A stretch of DNA of 64,000 nt from assembly GCA_964514235.1 (NCBI GenBank), contig CAZEPV010000008.1, positions 1-64,000 on the forward strand. Reading direction: 5' to 3'. The position numbers and the translations under genes are program-made. Origin of the DNA: JAAYRQ01 sp035647235. Its GTDB lineage: Bacteria > Bacillota > Syntrophomonadia > Syntrophomonadales > Syntrophomonadaceae. This document shows, piece by piece, positions 42,886 through 51,129 of this stretch. Under the pieces are notes generated by a model, which saw nothing but the letters and a program-made list of their open reading frames with translations, did not search any database and had not been told where the DNA came from. Position 1 is the first letter of the stretch. Each line of letters begins with the position of its first letter.

Positions 42886-44256
42886 TTAAAAAGGTATACG
42901 GTTAGTTCTGGTCCAGATTTTCATTTCCTTAGCTGAATTTATTAATTCATCACGAAAGTCTGGGTGGGCTAGATTGATTAGGTTCTCTGCCCTGCCCCAC
43001 GTTGAAAGGGCCTTGAAATTATAAATACCATATTCAGTTACCAAATAGTGGACTTGGGTTCGGGGAACGGTAACAACTGCACCTGGGGTTAAGATAGGCT
43101 TGATTCTGGAGTGTATTTGACCTTCTTTATCTGTAAAGGTGGAATTAAAAGCCAGAATGCCTTTGCCCCCTTTAGAATGAAAAGCACCAATAACGAAGTC
43201 TAATTGTCCTCCTGTGCCGGATATCTGCCTTAGCCCGAAGGTCTCAGAACAAATTTGACTTAATAAATCTACCTCCAAGATATTATTTACAGCAATCATT
43301 TTATCGTGCATGGCTACCCTTTCGGGGGCATTAGTGTGGTAGACTGCGGTGGAAGCACAACGGGGGTTATTATCTAAAAAATCATAAGTTTCTTGGGTGC
43401 CTAGACAAAAAGTATAGGTAGTCTTATTAATATCGTAAGCCTTTTTAGCATTAGTGATTTTGCCTTCTTCGTACATATTAACAAAAGAATCACAAAACAT
43501 TTCACTTTGAATACCCAAATCCTTTAAATCTGATTCTGCAATCATATTACCGATTAAATTGGGCAATGCTCCAATTCCGAGCTGGAGACAAGCACCATCG
43601 GGAATTTCATTTAATATATGGTTGGCAATCTTTTCTTCCTCTGGGCTAGGTTCAGGTGTACCAGGAATTGCGAAAATTGGGGAATTAGAACCTTCTATTA
43701 TATAATCAATTTCACTTATATGGACATATTCATCATTACCTCCAAGACAGCGTGGCATATTTTCATTAACTTCCACAATGGCAATCTTGGCAGCTAAGGC
43801 TAGGCCACGATTATGAGAATTACCTAAACCGAAATTGAAACAACCACTATTATCCATGGGGGTAACTTGTGAACACCAAAATTGGGGGGCTAAATGTCCG
43901 AAGTCCTCCATGTTATAGGCTAACAATGTTCCTTCATGATAATTAAAGGGGCAATGGGCAGCTAAACCTACATCTCCCGCTTTACGATCTAATAAGGTAT
44001 AATACCAAGAAAAGAATTGGAAGGATTTTTGCTCCAGATCATTTTTTATAACTTCTGGAACGGGTAAAATTGAGCCAGTTCCACGAATGGCTACATTTTT
44101 TAATCCATCACCAGCCCTTTTGCCTAATGCGGCATCAAATTCGACTGGTTTAGTAGCAAACATTCCGTAATCTACAATATCATTGGACTCTACTAATTTC
44201 GCAGCTTGTGCAGGGGTAATAAGTTTACGTTTGTATTCTCTCATATACGAACTCAT
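42886..44256 (-). CDS. CoA-transferase 3 (acetyl-CoA hydrolase/transferase family, 456 aa)
   Basis: Same family as the 5814 and 13022 products but clearly a different branch, 22 residues longer with a distinct N-terminal half (GLKNVAIRGTGSILPVPEVI). The probable catalytic Glu is in LGIQSEMFCDSF; VEVNENMPRCLGG, GTGGQLDFVIGAFHSKGG and VHYLVTEYGIYN are conserved. It likely exchanges CoA between acetyl-CoA and a short carboxylate. It lies 63 bases downstream of a crotonase on the same strand and has an AAGGAGG ribosome-binding site. No sigma-54 site is visible for this unit. Confidence 0.88.
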   Translation of the reverse strand: MSSYMREYKRKLITPAQAAKLVESNDIVDYGMFATKPVEFDAALGKRAGDGLKNVAIRGTGSILPVPEVIKNDLEQKSFQFFSWYYTLLDRKAGDVGLAAHCPFNYHEGTLLAYNMEDFGHLAPQFWCSQVTPMDNSGCFNFGLGNSHNRGLALAAKIAIVEVNENMPRCLGGNDEYVHISEIDYIIEGSNSPIFAIPGTPEPSPEEEKIANHILNEIPDGACLQLGIGALPNLIGNMIAESDLKDLGIQSEMFCDSFVNMYEEGKITNAKKAYDINKTTYTFCLGTQETYDFLDNNPRCASTAVYHTNAPERVAMHDKMIAVNNILEVDLLSQICSETFGLRQISGTGGQLDFVIGAFHSKGGKGILAFNSTFTDKEGQIHSRIKPILTPGAVVTVPRTQVHYLVTEYGIYNFKALSTWGRAENLINLAHPDFRDELINSAKEMKIWTRTNRIPF

Positions 44257-44319
44257 TAGTTTACCTCCTTATTATTCAATTAGTATAGTGATATTTCCGA
44301 TAAAAAAGTTTGCGAGAAA

Positions 44320-45099
44320 TTATTTGCCTTTAAAAACGGGCCTCCTACCTTCTAAAAATGCATTCATACCCTCATTTTTATCTTGACTGGAAAATAAGAC
44401 CGAGAATTTTTCACGTTCCATATAAGTACCGATAGCTGGATCTAAGTGCTCACTTATGTCCATTAATTCCTTAATCATTTCGATGGCGAGAGGGGGTTTG
44501 CGGCTAAGTTTGCGGGCTAACTTCATGGTGGTTTCTTCTAATTCCGCTTGTGGGACTAGGTTATTAATTAGGCCAATTTCTAGTGCTTGCTTATTATCGA
44601 TAATATCTCCAGTCAAAATCAATTCTCGGGCTTTAGGATTACCAATTATGCGAGCTAATCTTTGGGTTCCGCCACCAGCTGGGAATACCCCTAAGTTTAC
44701 TTCGGGCAAACCAAACATAGCAGTATCACTGGCTATACGAATATCGCAGCCAATCGATAATTCCAATCCACCTCCCAAACAAAAACCTGAAATGGAAGCT
44801 ATGGAAGGCTTTTTCATTTTAATTAACTTATAGCCCATAGCATGGGCTTGCTCAATATAGTTGCGTATTTCCAAGGAATCATAATTTATAACTTCACGTA
44901 AATCTGCCCCAACTCCAAAAAATTTCTCATTTCCCTTAATAACAAGAACCCTTATGGTGTCATCCTTACTTATTTGGTCTATTGCCATATTTAATTCGTG
45001 AAACATATCCATGTTAAATGCATTGAAAGAATCTGGTCGGTTTAGTTGCACAATAGCAATTGCGCCTACTTGGCTAAAAAGTAGATACTTGAAATCCAT
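44320..45099 (-). CDS. Enoyl-CoA hydratase (crotonase, 259 aa)
   Basis: Both hydratase glutamates are present: CLGGGLELSIGCD and MFGLPEVNLGVFPAGGGTQRL. The oxyanion loop is NEKFFGVGADLREV. It hydrates short-chain enoyl-CoA such as crotonyl-CoA. It is the first gene of a two-gene minus-strand unit with CoA-transferase 3, which suggests use of an unsaturated acid (crotonate-like) after CoA transfer. The ribosome-binding site AAGGAGGAG lies upstream of the ATG. Confidence 0.92.
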   Translation of the reverse strand: MDFKYLLFSQVGAIAIVQLNRPDSFNAFNMDMFHELNMAIDQISKDDTIRVLVIKGNEKFFGVGADLREVINYDSLEIRNYIEQAHAMGYKLIKMKKPSIASISGFCLGGGLELSIGCDIRIASDTAMFGLPEVNLGVFPAGGGTQRLARIIGNPKARELILTGDIIDNKQALEIGLINNLVPQAELEETTMKLARKLSRKPPLAIEMIKELMDISEHLDPAIGTYMEREKFSVLFSSQDKNEGMNAFLEGRRPVFKGK

Positions 45100-45233
45100 A
45101 TACTTACTCCTCCTTTTAGCTATTAAAAACCCTTACGACTTGGTAAAAAAATGCTATACAATCAAGTATACCAAATTTTCAGTAAATTATGAACATATTA
45201 ATCTGCTAGGATGATAAATGATTAGGTGACAAC

Positions 45234-45262
45234 TTGTGCAATATGAATATTTAATATATAAT
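45234..45262 (+). promoter_or_regulatory. Candidate promoter of the M-box/mgtE transcript
   Basis: TTGTGC (45234-45239), 17 bases, then TATAAT (45257-45262). It lies just before the conserved riboswitch core. Confidence 0.5.
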
Positions 45263-45289
45263 TTATAACCGTTGGAAAAAAATAAAGAT

Positions 45290-45475
45290 TTACAGATTAG
45301 TAAACCTCGTTAGGTGAGGCTCCTGTATAGAGAAACGCTACTGCCCAGAAATGTCCAAAGACACCAATGGGTCAACAAGGACTATCGACATAAGGTGGTT
45401 TTTAATGTAGCTGGATTAAATTCCTATGCTATACAGTGCTAAAACTCAACGAATGGAGGAATTATATTAATGTGC
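45290..45475 (+). promoter_or_regulatory. M-box (ykoK leader) magnesium riboswitch
   Basis: The leader holds the M-box signatures in order: CGTTAGGTGAGGCTCCTGTA (45308-45327), AGAAACGCTACTGCCCAGAAA (core at about 45331-45351), GACACCAATGGGTCAACAAGG (core at 45360-45380) and a 3' closing region with AAGGTGG and GCTGGATTAAA. M-boxes fold around several Mg2+ ions and lower expression of Mg2+ transporter genes when magnesium is plentiful. It is followed by an intrinsic terminator and then by an mgtE-type gene, the expected arrangement. Confidence 0.92.
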
Positions 45476-45477
45476 TT

Positions 45478-45513
45478 AAACACGCCTGCATTTGTTGGGC
45501 GTGTTTTATTTTT
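45478..45513 (+). terminator. Riboswitch-controlled terminator
   Basis: AAACACGCC (45478-45486) pairs with GGCGTGTTT (45498-45506), followed by TATTTTTT. It lies between the M-box and the transporter gene and is the likely expression platform. Confidence 0.85.
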
Positions 45514-45639
45514 TATAAAGAAAGGGGAGTATAGATTCTTGGTCAGGATAGCAAAATTAAATAGGACTTATAAGCAATTTATAGGGTTGCCAGTTCGCTT
45601 TTATTGGTTGTTGTAATTAGTAAGCTTATTTAGGAGGAA

Positions 45640-46641
45640 ATGATGATGCACAAAATTGTAGTAAAAAATAAAGAATACAAAAAAGATTCTGCTGGAGCAA
45701 TTTGTAAAAGCAATTATTTGTTGATTTTTTCGGCCCAGGTGGTGAATGAAGCCATTCGCCTTATTCGCCAGCAAGGTAAGAATATGAAAGGGATTCATTA
45801 TCTTTATGTAGCAGATGATGACTACCGTTTGGTAGGGGTATTATCCCTACGTGAACTAATTACTGCAGACGGTAGGGAAAAAATTGCGGATATTATGACG
45901 AGGGAAGTAATCTCGGTCCCTGTAGAGATGGATCAGGAAGAGACAGTCAAAGTAATGCAAGATTATGATGTTGTTGCCTTACCCGTAATCAATCAAGTGG
46001 GACAGATGATTGGTATTATTCACGCTGAAGATGTGCTTGACGTAATGCAAGCTGAAGCCACCGAGGACTTTCACAAAATGGCCACAGTTGCTGATTTGCC
46101 AGTAAATATAAAAAAGGCTGGGATCTTTTCCATATTTAGTAGGAGAATTGGGTGGCTAATCATTTTGGTTTTCATGAATGTTTTTTCAGGGGCAGGCATA
46201 GCCTACTTTGAGGATACAATTGCTGCCTCCATTGTCTTGGTCTTTTTTCTACCCCTGCTGATTGATAGTGGTGGTAATGCTGGCTCACAATCAGCCACTT
46301 TAATGATTAGGTCTATGGCAGTAGGAGATGTAGAGTTAAAAGACTGGTCTCACTTATTTACCAAGGAAATTATAGTAGCTATATTACTTGGGGGTGCTAT
46401 GGCCCTGGCAGTATCGGGAATCGGCTTTTTACGTGGTGGTGCGGATATAGCAGTTATTGTGGCCTCCTCTATGTTTGTAGTTGTAATCATAGGGAGTCTA
46501 ATAGGTATGACACTTCCCTTTGTATTTAGCAAAATAAATATCGACCCTGCCACAGCAAGTGGACCACTAGTCACTTCCTTTGCAGATATTGCAGGTGTTT
46601 TAATTTATTTCTATATTGCTACCTGGTATTTAGCATTATAG
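45640..46641 (+). CDS. mgtE: MgtE-type magnesium transporter lacking the N domain (333 aa)
   Basis: Two CBS domains (about residues 20-145) lead to five transmembrane segments (about 165-333) with PLLIDSGGNAGSQSATLMIRSMA, the pore signature. The ~120-residue acidic N domain of full MgtE (as in the 25648 gene) is absent. The start is not an annotation artefact: the ATGs at 45640-45648 follow TTAGGAGGAA directly, and the upstream leader is riboswitch and terminator. The first residues (KKDSAGAICKSNYLL) align to the junction just before CBS1 but lack the usual MT motif. Without the N domain, channel gating by Mg2+ would be altered; control may rest mostly on the M-box. Confidence 0.88.
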   Translation: MMMHKIVVKNKEYKKDSAGAICKSNYLLIFSAQVVNEAIRLIRQQGKNMKGIHYLYVADDDYRLVGVLSLRELITADGREKIADIMTREVISVPVEMDQEETVKVMQDYDVVALPVINQVGQMIGIIHAEDVLDVMQAEATEDFHKMATVADLPVNIKKAGIFSIFSRRIGWLIILVFMNVFSGAGIAYFEDTIAASIVLVFFLPLLIDSGGNAGSQSATLMIRSMAVGDVELKDWSHLFTKEIIVAILLGGAMALAVSGIGFLRGGADIAVIVASSMFVVVIIGSLIGMTLPFVFSKINIDPATASGPLVTSFADIAGVLIYFYIATWYLAL

Positions 46642-46758
46642 AAGTAAGTTAATAAATTTAGTTTTATTTAAATTACAAGGGATTTTTAAAGCTATTTCGA
46701 ATTTTATATTAATATATAATAAATTAAATTTGCAATATTAATAAGGAGGAGTTTGTTA

Positions 46759-47874
46759 ATGAAACGTTTTTCTATAGTCTTGGCCCTACTTCTACTAGTA
46801 GCTTTCGTTCTAGCCCCTACTAAAATATGGGCTAATGAGGAAATCCTAGAAATAAAGGTGCAAGTATTAGGGGAGAAGATAGAACTCGTCCCCACCCCCT
46901 TCATGGAAAATGATAGGGTAATAGTTCCATTAAGGGATGTAGCTGAGGCTTGTGGTGCTAAGCTTTCCTGGGATGGTGAAAAACAAAGCATAGTGCTAAG
47001 TCGGGCTGACTACCTAATAGAAATGGTGATAGGTAAAGGGGATGCTTTTGTCAATGGGAATAAAATTAAATTGGATTTTGCCCCTAGCTTACTAGGTGAT
47101 ATAACAATGGTGCCAATTAGTTTTTTTGCCCCAGGTTTGGGGATGGATCTTAGTTGGGATAGTCTAAATCGTACAGTTATGGTTAAGGAGGCAGGCTTAA
47201 GAGTAGGAAGTTCGTTGGATTTCCCTCCTTTTGAATTTTTAGACAATGATAACAAAATTAAGGGTTTTGATATTGATATTATTAATGCTATTGGTAATGA
47301 AATAGGGGAAAATATGTTAATAGAATATATTGATTACGACAAACTAATTTCCACCCTAATGGCTGGTGGGATAGATGTAATAATATCAGGAATGACTATT
47401 ATCGAACCCCGCCAGGAAGTAATACACTTTACTGAACCATATTTCGAATATGGAGAAGTTATAATAGCCAAACAAGAAGTAGACAGACCTTTAGTTATAG
47501 AAGATTTAGCAGGCAAATCCATAGCTGTTCAACTAGGGACTACTGGTCAAGATTTAGCTACAAAATTACAAGAAGAAACTCCCCAGACCCAAATTCTGAA
47601 ACACCTAGCTTGGGAAGAAGTCCTTGCATCTGTTGAAACTGGTCAGGTTGATCTAGCTATAATTTCCCACCCCACTTTTTCCCAATACATGCTGGAAAAT
47701 GATAGCAAGCTGCAGATGGCCAGTGGCTTAACAGCAAGTCAACCCCTAGGTATTGCAGTGCAAAAAGGTAATCAGGAACTGCTTGATTCACTTAACCAAG
47801 GACTAGCTGCTATAAAGGATAATGGAACTTACGATGAGATTTATCAAAAGTGGTTTTTGAGCCCAGGGATATAA
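46759..47874 (+). CDS. Secreted fusion: copper-amine-oxidase-like domain plus family 3 solute-binding protein (371 aa)
   Basis: A signal peptide (about residues 1-24, ending KIWA) with no lipobox is followed by a copper-amine-oxidase N-terminal-like domain (about 30-145, with NDRVIVPLRDVAEACGAKLSWDG). A family 3 periplasmic-binding domain (about 148-371) follows: GSSLDFPPFEFLDNDNKIKGFDIDIINAIG and DVIISGMTIIEPRQEVIHFTEPYF are its amino-acid-receptor hallmarks. No ABC permease or ATPase adjoins it. The wall-type domain may replace a lipid anchor. ATG 46759 follows AAGGAGG; TTG 46753 is less likely. Confidence 0.85.
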   Translation: MKRFSIVLALLLLVAFVLAPTKIWANEEILEIKVQVLGEKIELVPTPFMENDRVIVPLRDVAEACGAKLSWDGEKQSIVLSRADYLIEMVIGKGDAFVNGNKIKLDFAPSLLGDITMVPISFFAPGLGMDLSWDSLNRTVMVKEAGLRVGSSLDFPPFEFLDNDNKIKGFDIDIINAIGNEIGENMLIEYIDYDKLISTLMAGGIDVIISGMTIIEPRQEVIHFTEPYFEYGEVIIAKQEVDRPLVIEDLAGKSIAVQLGTTGQDLATKLQEETPQTQILKHLAWEEVLASVETGQVDLAIISHPTFSQYMLENDSKLQMASGLTASQPLGIAVQKGNQELLDSLNQGLAAIKDNGTYDEIYQKWFLSPGI

Positions 47875-47943
47875 AAGATAAAGGGTCTTATTGCTAAGCC
47901 TGCATTTTAAGGAAGGTTTATCGGAAAGTGATGGGGTGGTAAA

Positions 47944-48723
47944 ATGCTTTTAACTAAGGCATGGGAAATGTATAGGGAAAATTGGTTTCTATATTTTAAA
48001 TTAACTTTTTTACCTATTTTAGTTCTTGGCATACTAAAAGCGGTGATAGTATATTTGACTTTTTCTTTTGCCCATATGGATAGTGGCAATAAGGACCTAA
48101 TGAAGATAGTCCTCGTTTTATTAAACCTTCTGTGGTGGCTAGGGCATTTATTTTGGATAGTTCCCCTAATATACGCTTTAGATAGTTCTGTAGCTAGTAA
48201 AGTAAATCTAAGGACAGCTTTTGCTAGCATCTTTAATAATTTTCATAGGTCAGCTACTTTAGCAGGGATAGTTATGAGTATTTATTTGCTATATCTCATA
48301 CCTACTTATATTAATGTGGCTTTTCCCTTAGTAATAGTCTTACTTCTGGCTACGGTTTTTATTCTAGTATGGTATGCTTTATTTATCCCGATTTGGTTTT
48401 TAGAAGATAAGTCCTGGCGGGAATCGTTAGCCTCTTGCCAGGTTTTAATAAAGGGCAAAAGAGTATCATTTGTTTTAGAGTTAGTAGTTATTTATGTAAT
48501 TTTCACCGTTTTTAAGTTTTTGTTAAATTTTATAATTGGATGGCCAGCACAGAAGTTGGTCGGCTTAAATATGATTTCCATGAATATAGCCCTGTATTTC
48601 CTAGTAATTTTTATGACCTTGATGCAAATTATACTAGCCTCTTTTGTAATAGTCTGGCTGTATTGTTATTATAGGGATTTGAAGGCGGCCAGTTTATCAG
48701 TAGTGGAAAGAGTAGAAAATTAG
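47944..48723 (+). CDS. Multi-pass membrane protein of unknown function (259 aa)
   Basis: About six hydrophobic segments with aromatic interfaces (roughly residues 17-40, 55-75, 98-120, 122-145, 175-200, 215-240). The opening LLTKAWEMYRENWFLYFKLTFLPILV resembles the glycerophosphodiester phosphodiesterase membrane domain/DUF975-type proteins, but no catalytic residues are apparent. It lies between the receptor fusion and the uracil-DNA glycosylase gene, 69 bases after the former. I do not recognise its function. Confidence 0.72.
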   Translation: MLLTKAWEMYRENWFLYFKLTFLPILVLGILKAVIVYLTFSFAHMDSGNKDLMKIVLVLLNLLWWLGHLFWIVPLIYALDSSVASKVNLRTAFASIFNNFHRSATLAGIVMSIYLLYLIPTYINVAFPLVIVLLLATVFILVWYALFIPIWFLEDKSWRESLASCQVLIKGKRVSFVLELVVIYVIFTVFKFLLNFIIGWPAQKLVGLNMISMNIALYFLVIFMTLMQIILASFVIVWLYCYYRDLKAASLSVVERVEN

Positions 48724-48761
48724 TTATAGGCTAAATATAATCACAAATGGGGGAGGATATG

Positions 48762-49454
48762 GTGAAAGAACAGCTTAATTTATTTGGTAATGATAAGGAT
48801 CAGTCAAATATTGTGCAAAAACCCGTAGAAGTGCCTAAAGAAAATAAAAATGAGCAGATTACTTATCTTCCCCAAGCTAAATGGGAAGAATCATATATTG
48901 ATATAGGTAGTTTGTCTGATTTGGAAAAGGTGGGCAAGTCTTGTAATTCCTGTCCCCTGAGGGCTACTTGTAAACAAGTAATTTTCGGGGAAGGCAGGGA
49001 TGATGCTAAAATAATGTTTATTGGCGAAGGGCCAGGACAAGATGAGGATAAGGAGGGACGACCTTTTGTAGGTCGGGCGGGTCAATTACTAGATAAGATT
49101 TTCCTAGCTTCCGAAATCCCTAGGCCAGATACATACATAACTAATGTGATTAAATGCCGCCCTCCAGGAAATAGATTGCCTAAGCCAGATGAAGTTAATG
49201 TCTGCCAGAATTATTTGGAAGCCCAGATTAGACTTTTGCAACCCAAAATTATCGTCTGTTTAGGGGCTTTGGCTACCCAAACGGTGATAGAAAAGAATGC
49301 TCGTATAACTAGGACAAGGGGTAGGTGGTTTTCTAGGCATGGTATTAGAATGATGGCAACTTTTCATCCCGCAGCCCTACTGCGTAATGAAGATTATAAA
49401 CGGCCGACTTGGGAAGATTTTAAGCTAATAAGAGATGAATTTAAGAAATTATAA
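48762..49454 (+). CDS. Uracil-DNA glycosylase, family 4 (iron-sulfur type)
   Basis: Removes uracil from DNA. Cluster cysteines are in CNSCPLRATC and in KCRPPGNRLPKPDEVNVCQNYL. Catalytic motif 1 is GEGPGQDEDKEGRPFVGRAGQLLD and motif 2 is TFHPAALLRN. About 230 residues, with a ~60-residue N-terminal extension that begins with the PCNA/beta-clamp-like sequence QLNLFG. The start is uncertain: GTG 48762 is best spaced from GGGGGAGG, with ATG 48759 and ATG 48747 as alternatives. Confidence 0.92.
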   Translation: MKEQLNLFGNDKDQSNIVQKPVEVPKENKNEQITYLPQAKWEESYIDIGSLSDLEKVGKSCNSCPLRATCKQVIFGEGRDDAKIMFIGEGPGQDEDKEGRPFVGRAGQLLDKIFLASEIPRPDTYITNVIKCRPPGNRLPKPDEVNVCQNYLEAQIRLLQPKIIVCLGALATQTVIEKNARITRTRGRWFSRHGIRMMATFHPAALLRNEDYKRPTWEDFKLIRDEFKKL

Positions 49455-49471
49455 CTAGAGGTGACTTTTAG

Positions 49472-49936
49472 GTGGAGATTCTAGTAGATAGTGCTACTAA
49501 TATGCGAGAATTAGGAAAAAAGCTGAGCAAGTTTCTCGAGCCACAGGATGTAGTTTATTTGATAGGGGATTTAGGTGCAGGAAAAACTACTATGGTACAA
49601 GGAATAGCCTTAGGTTTTAATTATGCGGGGCGGGTAACTAGCCCTACTTTTACGCTTATGAATATTTATGAGACTAGCCCTATTATATACCATTTTGATT
49701 TTTACCGTTTGGATGGCGAAGAATTGGAAGACTTGGGTTTAGATGATTATCTGGAAAGGGACGGTATTGCTATTATCGAATGGCCTAATTTAACCACTAA
49801 TTTATTACCCGCGGAATCCTTAATTATAAGAATTGAATTAACCAATGAAGATTACGATTTACCTCGTTTAGTATCTTTTAAAGCCCTAGGGGAAAGATAT
49901 GATTTACTTATTGAGGAGTTGAAAAAAGAGTGTTAG
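49472..49936 (+). CDS. tsaE: tRNA threonylcarbamoyladenosine biosynthesis ATPase TsaE
   Basis: P-loop GDLGAGKTTMVQGIA, then SPTFTLMNIY and the Walker B-like HFDFYRLDGEELEDLGLDDYL. TsaE drives the TsaB-TsaD complex that makes the t6A37 base of ANN-decoding tRNAs. It starts at GTG 49472 after AGAGGTGA, overlaps tsaB by seven bases, and belongs to the conserved tsaE-tsaB-rimI-tsaD operon. Confidence 0.95.
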   Translation: MEILVDSATNMRELGKKLSKFLEPQDVVYLIGDLGAGKTTMVQGIALGFNYAGRVTSPTFTLMNIYETSPIIYHFDFYRLDGEELEDLGLDDYLERDGIAIIEWPNLTTNLLPAESLIIRIELTNEDYDLPRLVSFKALGERYDLLIEELKKEC

Positions 49937-50646
49937 TATTGGCTGTTGATAGTGCTACACCTTGTGCTGGGGTAGCACTTGTGGAAGATAATAATGTATT
50001 ATATGAGGAATTGGCTAACTTGGGGAAAACCCATTCCCAAACCTTGATGCCTATGATTGACCGAGCCCTACAAGTAGGGGGCTTTTCTATTATGGATCTT
50101 TCGGCCATTGCTGTAACAGTAGGACCAGGTTCCTTTACTGGATTGCGTATCGGTATGGGTACTGTGAAGGGCTTAAGCTTGGCTTCGGGCAAACCGATAG
50201 TGGCGGTTTCTACTTTAGAGACAATAGCTTATAATTTAACTGGTCTATCTCATCTGGTAGGTGTATTATTAGATGCACGTAAACAAGAGGTATATACTGC
50301 TGTATATGATGTACAAGGCTTCGCGCCTCAGGCCCTATCTGCAGAACTGGCTATAAGTCCCGAAGAATTTGTAGACTTGGCTTGGGGAATCAAGGTGAAA
50401 TATAAGTATGAAAATATCATCTTGCTTGGGGATGGATATTATCCTTATGCTGATTTATTCCAGACTTCCTTCGCTTCTACACTTTTACCAATAGCTCCAC
50501 ACTTTATGCTGCCTAGGCCAGCCGCTTTGGGAAGTCTAGCCCTAGCAAAAATTAAGAGCGGTGAATATGCTGATATATATAGCCTTAGTCCTGTTTATCT
50601 TAGACTATCTGAGGCAGAATATAAACTTAAACGAGGAGAATTATAA
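49930..50646 (+). CDS. tsaB: tRNA threonylcarbamoyladenosine biosynthesis protein TsaB
   Basis: An ASKHA-fold pseudo-enzyme: VLAVDSATPCAGVALVED at the N-terminus and VGPGSFTGLRIGMGTVKGLSLA are diagnostic. It dimerises with TsaD to form t6A. It begins at GTG 49930 within the tsaE end, and rimI follows two bases after its stop. Confidence 0.94.
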   Translation: MLVLAVDSATPCAGVALVEDNNVLYEELANLGKTHSQTLMPMIDRALQVGGFSIMDLSAIAVTVGPGSFTGLRIGMGTVKGLSLASGKPIVAVSTLETIAYNLTGLSHLVGVLLDARKQEVYTAVYDVQGFAPQALSAELAISPEEFVDLAWGIKVKYKYENIILLGDGYYPYADLFQTSFASTLLPIAPHFMLPRPAALGSLALAKIKSGEYADIYSLSPVYLRLSEAEYKLKRGEL

Positions 50647-50648
50647 TT

Positions 50649-51101
50649 ATGTTGCAAACAAATTATCTTGTACGTGAAATGAAGGCCAGTGATGTTGATG
50701 AGGTTATAGGCATAGAAAGGGAGGCTTTTACCCTACCTTGGTCTAAAGAATCTTATTTAGCCGACCTTAGAAATGATTTTGCTACTTATTTGGTCTGTGA
50801 TTATGCAGGACAAGTTGCTGGCTATGCAGGTATGTGGGTAGTATTTTACGATGCCCATATTACCAATGTGGCCGTAGCCAAGGAATATCGTAATCAAGGT
50901 ATAGGAAAAATGCTGCTAATGGGCTTGGAGAAGGTCGCCAAGGAAAAAGAGGCCACTCGAATGATGTTGGAGGTAAGGCCCTCTAATTATGCAGCTATTC
51001 ATCTCTATAAAAGTATTGGTTTTAAGCCCTATAATATAAGGAAGAATTATTATTCCGATAATGGTGAGGACGCAATCGTAATGACTAAGTTGGTTTTTTA
51101 G
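50649..51101 (+). CDS. rimI: Ribosomal-protein-alanine N-acetyltransferase RimI
   Basis: A GNAT acetyltransferase of 150 residues. The acetyl-CoA loop is VAKEYRNQGIGKMLL, followed by RMMLEVRPSNYAAIHLYKSIGFK, typical of RimI, which acetylates the N-terminus of ribosomal protein S18. Its place between tsaB and tsaD is the usual one. Confidence 0.92.
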   Translation: MLQTNYLVREMKASDVDEVIGIEREAFTLPWSKESYLADLRNDFATYLVCDYAGQVAGYAGMWVVFYDAHITNVAVAKEYRNQGIGKMLLMGLEKVAKEKEATRMMLEVRPSNYAAIHLYKSIGFKPYNIRKNYYSDNGEDAIVMTKLVF

Positions 51102-51129
51102 CTTTATATAGAGGTCTTATGGTAGGTGG

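Noticed and set aside
45100..45180. Sigma-54 promoter for the minus-strand crotonase-CoA-transferase unit
   Set aside because: The only GG-N10-GC pair lies in AGGGTT and TAGC, a poor match at the other positions, and no shared upstream element is nearby.
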